DNA from: Euborellia annulipes
Lineage: Eukaryota > Arthropoda > Insecta > Dermaptera > Anisolabididae
NCBI GenBank assembly: GCA_023213315.1
Contig: JAKCPI010005217.1
Coordinates: forward strand, 21,504 to 85,503
DNA length: 64,000 nucleotides
Reading direction: 5' to 3'
Under the pieces are notes generated by a model. It did no database searches, had not been told where the DNA came from, and was given only the letters and a program-made list of their open reading frames with translations. Made by a program: the position numbers and the translations under genes. Shown here one piece after another: positions 53,425-64,000 of the stretch (the first letter of the stretch is position 1; every line of letters starts with the position of its first letter).

Positions 53425-53845
53425 GCTTTTGTGGTTTGTAGTATTATTATGGGAGTTTTTAATTAAAGATCATATTTTCTATTAATTATTTACAACATTT
53501 CGACTGCTCATTCTGCAGTTACTGTACACTTGCTCCGACTAAAGAGAACTAACCTCTAAGGGACAGTTACATATATTTTATATACAATGACGTCAGCGCC
53601 ATCTACAGTCATTCCTATGAAGTTAAACACGTGTCTAACTTCATAGAAATGTCTGTAGATGGCGGGGATGTCAATGTATATAAAGTGCACGTAATCGGTC
53701 GTTAGTTCACTTTGAGTCTGTCAAGTGTGCAGTACTTGAAAACGACTGCAGAATAAGCAGTCGAAACGTTGTACATTATTTATATATATATTTAATAAAT
53801 AATTAATATAAAATGTGGTAAATAATTAAAAACTCCCATAATAAA
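53425..53845. repeat. Inverted repeat, pLTR-like, intact copy
   Basis: The arms ATTATGGGAGTTTTTAATTA and complement form the outer stem. Inward, ACATTTCGACTGC and GCAGTCGAAACGTTG are decayed hammerhead-like sites. The centre (CATCTACAGTC .. CATAGAAATGTCTGTAGATG) makes a second hairpin. About 420 bp. Confidence 0.7.
53739..53775 (+). ncRNA. Decayed hammerhead-like motif
   Basis: CUUGAAAAC replaces the CUGANGA core. Stem II GACUGC/GCAGUC and GAAACGUU are intact. Probably inactive. Confidence 0.3.
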
Positions 53846-55743
53846 ACTAAAATTTTTTGGAATTATCTAATGAAATTTTATACACTTATCACTGAAAGTA
53901 AAAAAAAACTCTTTGTTAATTCAATGAAATTTGTGAATTACTAATAAATAAATTATATTCCAAAAGGTGGGAGGGATTGAGTGCCCTAAAAAAAATATAT
54001 AAAAAAAAAATAATTTATAAAAAATACTGAAAATTTCTCCTGTTATTAAAAAAAATTTTAGCAAACTGTTATGATTTTGATAATAAATAATCATAGTTAC
54101 CATTTCGACAAATTATGTAGTAAAAATACTATTATTTCATATTATTATTATTATTAGTAGATTATTATTATTTGCTGACAGGACACGGATTGTCTTCTAA
54201 AAAAGAAAAAAAACATTCCAAAAATATATAAATAAAATAAACTCACGGGTATATTAAAATAAATAAGTAAAATAATATTATGTATAAGTTAAAAAATAAA
54301 TATTATTTTTTATTAGCTGAGAATTGAAAATAAAATAATATAAATAATGTAAAAAAGTAATAATATTCGAATATGTATAAAATATATTTGTTATATTTTA
54401 TTATATAAATATGTTAATATATATATTAATTTTTTTTTTTAGAAAAAAATATATTACAGTATTTTAAGCATCTCTAAAAAAATGCTTTACATTTAATTCT
54501 ACATATCATATAAAATACCGTAAAATTCATTCAAACAAATTGCAAAGTCAATTAATTTTTATTAATAAGAAAAAAAAAATATGTAAAATTATGTCTTTTT
54601 TCATCTTTAAAAAAAAAAGAACAAATGTAGAAAAATTCATTCCAAATTTTTTTTAAATTTTGATTTTTTTTTTTTTTAATTAAGGAAAAATTGTAATTAG
54701 TGACGGCTATAACAACGAATTTTGTTATTGAATTGTAATTTTTCTTAAGAAGCCTATAAAATTAAAAACACAAAAAAAAAAAATAATTAAAAAAATTGAA
54801 AAAAATAACTTGTTATATAAATTACTATAAAATGTAATTTAAGCAAAAATTATATAAAATTCTGTAAATATAAAATATATTATTATATAAATTAAAAAAA
54901 AAAACACGAAGGCTATTTATGAAATAAATTGCTAATTCTTATTAGTATAATTATTAAATTGGAACAACTTTTTCTATAAATGTGATTTTTTATTTTAGGA
55001 AAAACTCAAAAAAATGAAAACAAATAGGTACCTTTAAAATGAATCCCATTTTTTTTGTTGTTTCTCGCATCTCAACCGCTAATAGTGTCTATTAGATCAG
55101 TTCCTCCTCGTCCTCTAGCTTCCATGATTTATTTATTGGTTGCCCGACTTCAAACTTCTTTTGATGGTTCCTCTTTTCGGCTTTCTTGAAACTCCTGTTT
55201 TTCCCCAACTGTTGCATGTGATTATCATATTAATCTAATCTTCTAGAATGTGTTTGTTATATCTTGATCTACAATCATGATCTAAGTAAGTTTTTCCATT
55301 TCTAATTTGATCAAGTTTAAAGATTCTTGCATGAAAAAGATCTTCTTTGTTCAGATCCAAAATGTAGCTTTAGTTTTATATATTTACGGTTTGATATTCT
55401 TGATCAAAAGCAGCAAATAGTTGGTGAATTCCTTGCCCTGTCCTATTTTATATGTTTTTAAGAAAGAAAATCTTCATTGCTATTTGAACGAAAAGGATAA
55501 TTTTCTTGGGAATAAGGATCATTTTCAAGGATAATTCTTCAATATAATTTCTCTGAAAACTAAGACTAATTGTTAGTTTGTAATTATATTATTAAAAAAA
55601 AAAATTAACTCTAAAGAAAGATAACAATTCTCATCTGCATAAATAAATAAGTGAAAATCTCCAAGTATTTCGATTCGCCAATTGAGCAAAAACGTTTTCG
55701 AACAAAACGTTTTTGACTAAAACTGTTTTTTCAATGCTTTTCT
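53846..55743. other. Extremely AT-rich intergenic DNA
   Basis: No feature could be supported. A less AT-rich stretch at about 55060-55560 shows no coding potential that I can recognise. Confidence 0.5.
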
Positions 55744-55964
55744 AAGGGTCAACGCACACCGAAGAGACAAAACATAATTGGACATTGTTCGACAACATTG
55801 AACAAAATGTTTTGCCAGTGAGCGTTTTGCTCGATTGGTGTGCGATGGCATCGAGCAAAATGTTTTGTCCGAAAACGTTTTTGCTCGATCGGTGTGCGTT
55901 GGCATGAAGCAAATTGTTTTGCTCTTGGACAAAACGTTTTGCTCAATTAGTGTGCCTAAGAGGA
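55744..55964. mobile_element. Possible MITE rich in CAAAACGTTTTG words
   Basis: GGGTCAACGCACACCGA near the left and TCAATTAGTGTGCCTAAG near the right are imperfect inverted termini. GTGTGCG and TTGCTCGAT words repeat inside. Target duplication not identified. Confidence 0.4.
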
Positions 55965-56069
55965 TCGCCAAAATGTCACGAGGGGTGATTAACTGTAATC
56001 GAAAAAATTTATTGTAATAATTTTGCTGTTTCTGGCATTCTTAAGTTGAAATGTGATTGTTCAAGACAA

Positions 56070-56565
56070 TGTTTTTTACCCCATGGGGAGGAGTGCCTAA
56101 ATTAAATATAAAATTTCAACCTCCTAGCTCTTTTCTTTCCTGAGATATTTTGTTCACAGACAGCAGGGGCGGATTAAGGGGGGGGGGGCGGGGATCCCCC
56201 CCCCTCCGAGAAGAAATTCAAAATGTTATAAAAACTAGTAATCTAAAGAAATTATGATTTCCGCGCTTTAATTTCAATTGAATTTGTTACCAATCAATTT
56301 AAATAAATAGGAAAGGGGTCTAAATGGCCATAGATGCCGACAAAGTCCTTAAATTAAAAAAAAAAAAAAACGCGCCCCCCGACAAAATTGCATTAATCCG
56401 CCTCTGTCAGACAGACAGACACTCCAATTTGAGGGAACCACTTTTTTGGTCTCAGGGGATCTTAATACGTATATATCCATTAAAATTTCGACATCAAATT
56501 TTTGACATGATCGCAATACTTTCTCTCTATATATTTCATATATAGGGTAAGAGAAAGTAAAAATA
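56070..56565 (+). repeat. R1 3' half, interrupted by a hAT MITE
   Basis: AATTAAATATAAAATTTCAA, CTCCTAGCTCTTTTC, TATTTTGTTCACAGACAG, then the hAT insertion, then GTCTCAGGGGATCTTAATAC, CATCAAATTTTTGACATG and the terminal CTTTCTCTC / GTAAGAGAAAG pair. Confidence 0.75.
56164..56406. mobile_element. hAT-type MITE with SINE module
   Basis: CAGGGGCGGATTAAGG and ATTAATCCGCCTCTG are inverted repeats. The 8-bp flanks ACAGACAG and TCAGACAG differ by one base. G-run and C-run are inside the left part. It contains a SINE 3' module (GGGTCTAAATGGCC, ATAGATGCCGACAAAG, poly(A)) at about 56300-56370. 243 bp. Confidence 0.82.
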
Positions 56566-56567
56566 TG

Positions 56568-56596
56568 TTAGTCTTAGTAATTTTTTTTTTTTTTTT

Positions 56597-56627
<31 letters not shown>

Positions 56628-56640
56628 TCTTAGTAATTAG
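56568..56640. repeat. T26-G21 homopolymer block between direct repeats
   Basis: Twenty-six T then twenty-one G, flanked on both sides by TCTTAGTAA (up to 12 bp if shared end bases are counted). Read on the - strand this is a target duplication, C21, A26, target duplication, like a poly(A)-tailed retroposon reduced to its tail. Confidence 0.7.
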
Positions 56641-57150
56641 AAAGGTAAAAATCTATATATCGGGAGAATGAAATGACATTTCCCACCCCAGGAGGGAGAG
56701 GGGGTGGGGTGTTAATGAAAGGATAGTCTTTCATGGAGAATATATGTTTTGATCTGTGAGAATGATTTTGTTAAGATAATAACAACACAACTAGAACACA
56801 GAATAGAACAGAAATGGAAAATAAAAAGTGAGGAAAGCGAAGTAAAAGAGAAGATATACACATAAAGAGATTTATAATTTATTTATACAATTTTTTACTT
56901 TACTTTACAACAAAAATTTACAAGCTATTATAGAAAATATAAATAGAGAATGAAAGAGAAAAAGAAACAGATGAAGAGGAAAAATATTTATACAGATATT
57001 TCTTACATTGTCTCTTAACTTTATATAAAAATAAATTTGAAATATACAAAAAAAAAATATATATATTATTTATAATGAGATTAAAATAACTTAGCTCTAT
57101 TATATAAAATAAATTTACATTATTAAATTAGGAAATAATTTAAAATTCAT
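56641..57150. other. FASN 3' flank
   Basis: AT-rich. On the - strand an AATAAA signal lies at 56878-56883, about 270 bp past the stop, and could end the FASN transcript. Confidence 0.45.
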
Positions 57151-63911
<6,761 letters not shown>

Positions 63912-64000
63912 CTGAAAGAAGAGAAAAATATTCATAAATATCTAAACATAATTTCAAACAAGAAGAAAGAAGAAATATTTTTTCTTTTATGAAATTTTCT

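Overview
This 64 kb window looks like animal, almost certainly arthropod, nuclear DNA. It is very AT-rich with long homopolymer runs, has GT-AG introns from about 60 bp to 12.4 kb, and is dense with short non-autonomous transposons. The species cannot be named from the sequence. The one potassium-channel gene is close to insect Eag as I recall it, so an insect, crustacean or chelicerate are all possible.

Only two protein-coding genes are supported, and they converge. On the + strand, positions 26274-47372 hold the last six visible exons (806 residues) of an ether-a-go-go (EAG/KCNH) voltage-gated K+ channel: S4, S5, pore, S6, C-linker, cyclic-nucleotide-binding-homology domain, calmodulin-binding-like segment and C-terminal coiled coil. 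The 5' exons (PAS domain, S1-S3) are not visible, so about 26 kb at the left is probably upstream intron. On the - strand, positions 63911-57151 hold the 3' fourteen exons (about 1445 residues) of an animal type I fatty acid synthase: dehydratase, pseudo-methyltransferase/pseudo-KR, enoyl reductase, ketoreductase, acyl carrier protein and thioesterase, ending at a stop codon. The KS and MAT domains lie beyond the right edge. All exon phases join correctly in both genes and no coding break was seen.

The rest is intron or intergenic DNA built mainly from mobile elements. (1) At least ten inverted-repeat elements carry hammerhead-ribozyme-like cores (CUGANGA, stem II, GAAA, then ACGUC/ACGUU or AUAUU), as expected for pseudo-LTRs of Penelope-like retroelements. 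Several have a pairable stem I and a plausible cleavage site, and one is an almost perfect 399-bp palindrome. (2) About ten short hAT-type elements have CAGNGGCG-like termini, 8-bp target duplications and G-runs just inside the ends. (3) A tRNA-headed SINE family has poly(A) tails, and its 3' module is shared with SINE-like elements that have different heads. (4) An unnamed family of about 650 bp (called R1 here) starts with a ~90-bp hairpin. (5) There are pogo-, mariner- and piggyBac-like MITEs and several tandem arrays. Many are nested: at 34.4-35.6 kb a SINE is split by two hAT elements, one carrying the ribozyme palindrome.

Two less AT-rich islets (3.6-4.0 kb and 37.0-37.2 kb) carry ATGGCG, CCAAT and, in one, CRE-like motifs and may be regulatory. 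No CRISPR array, operon, bacterial gene or convincing intact tRNA/rRNA gene was seen.
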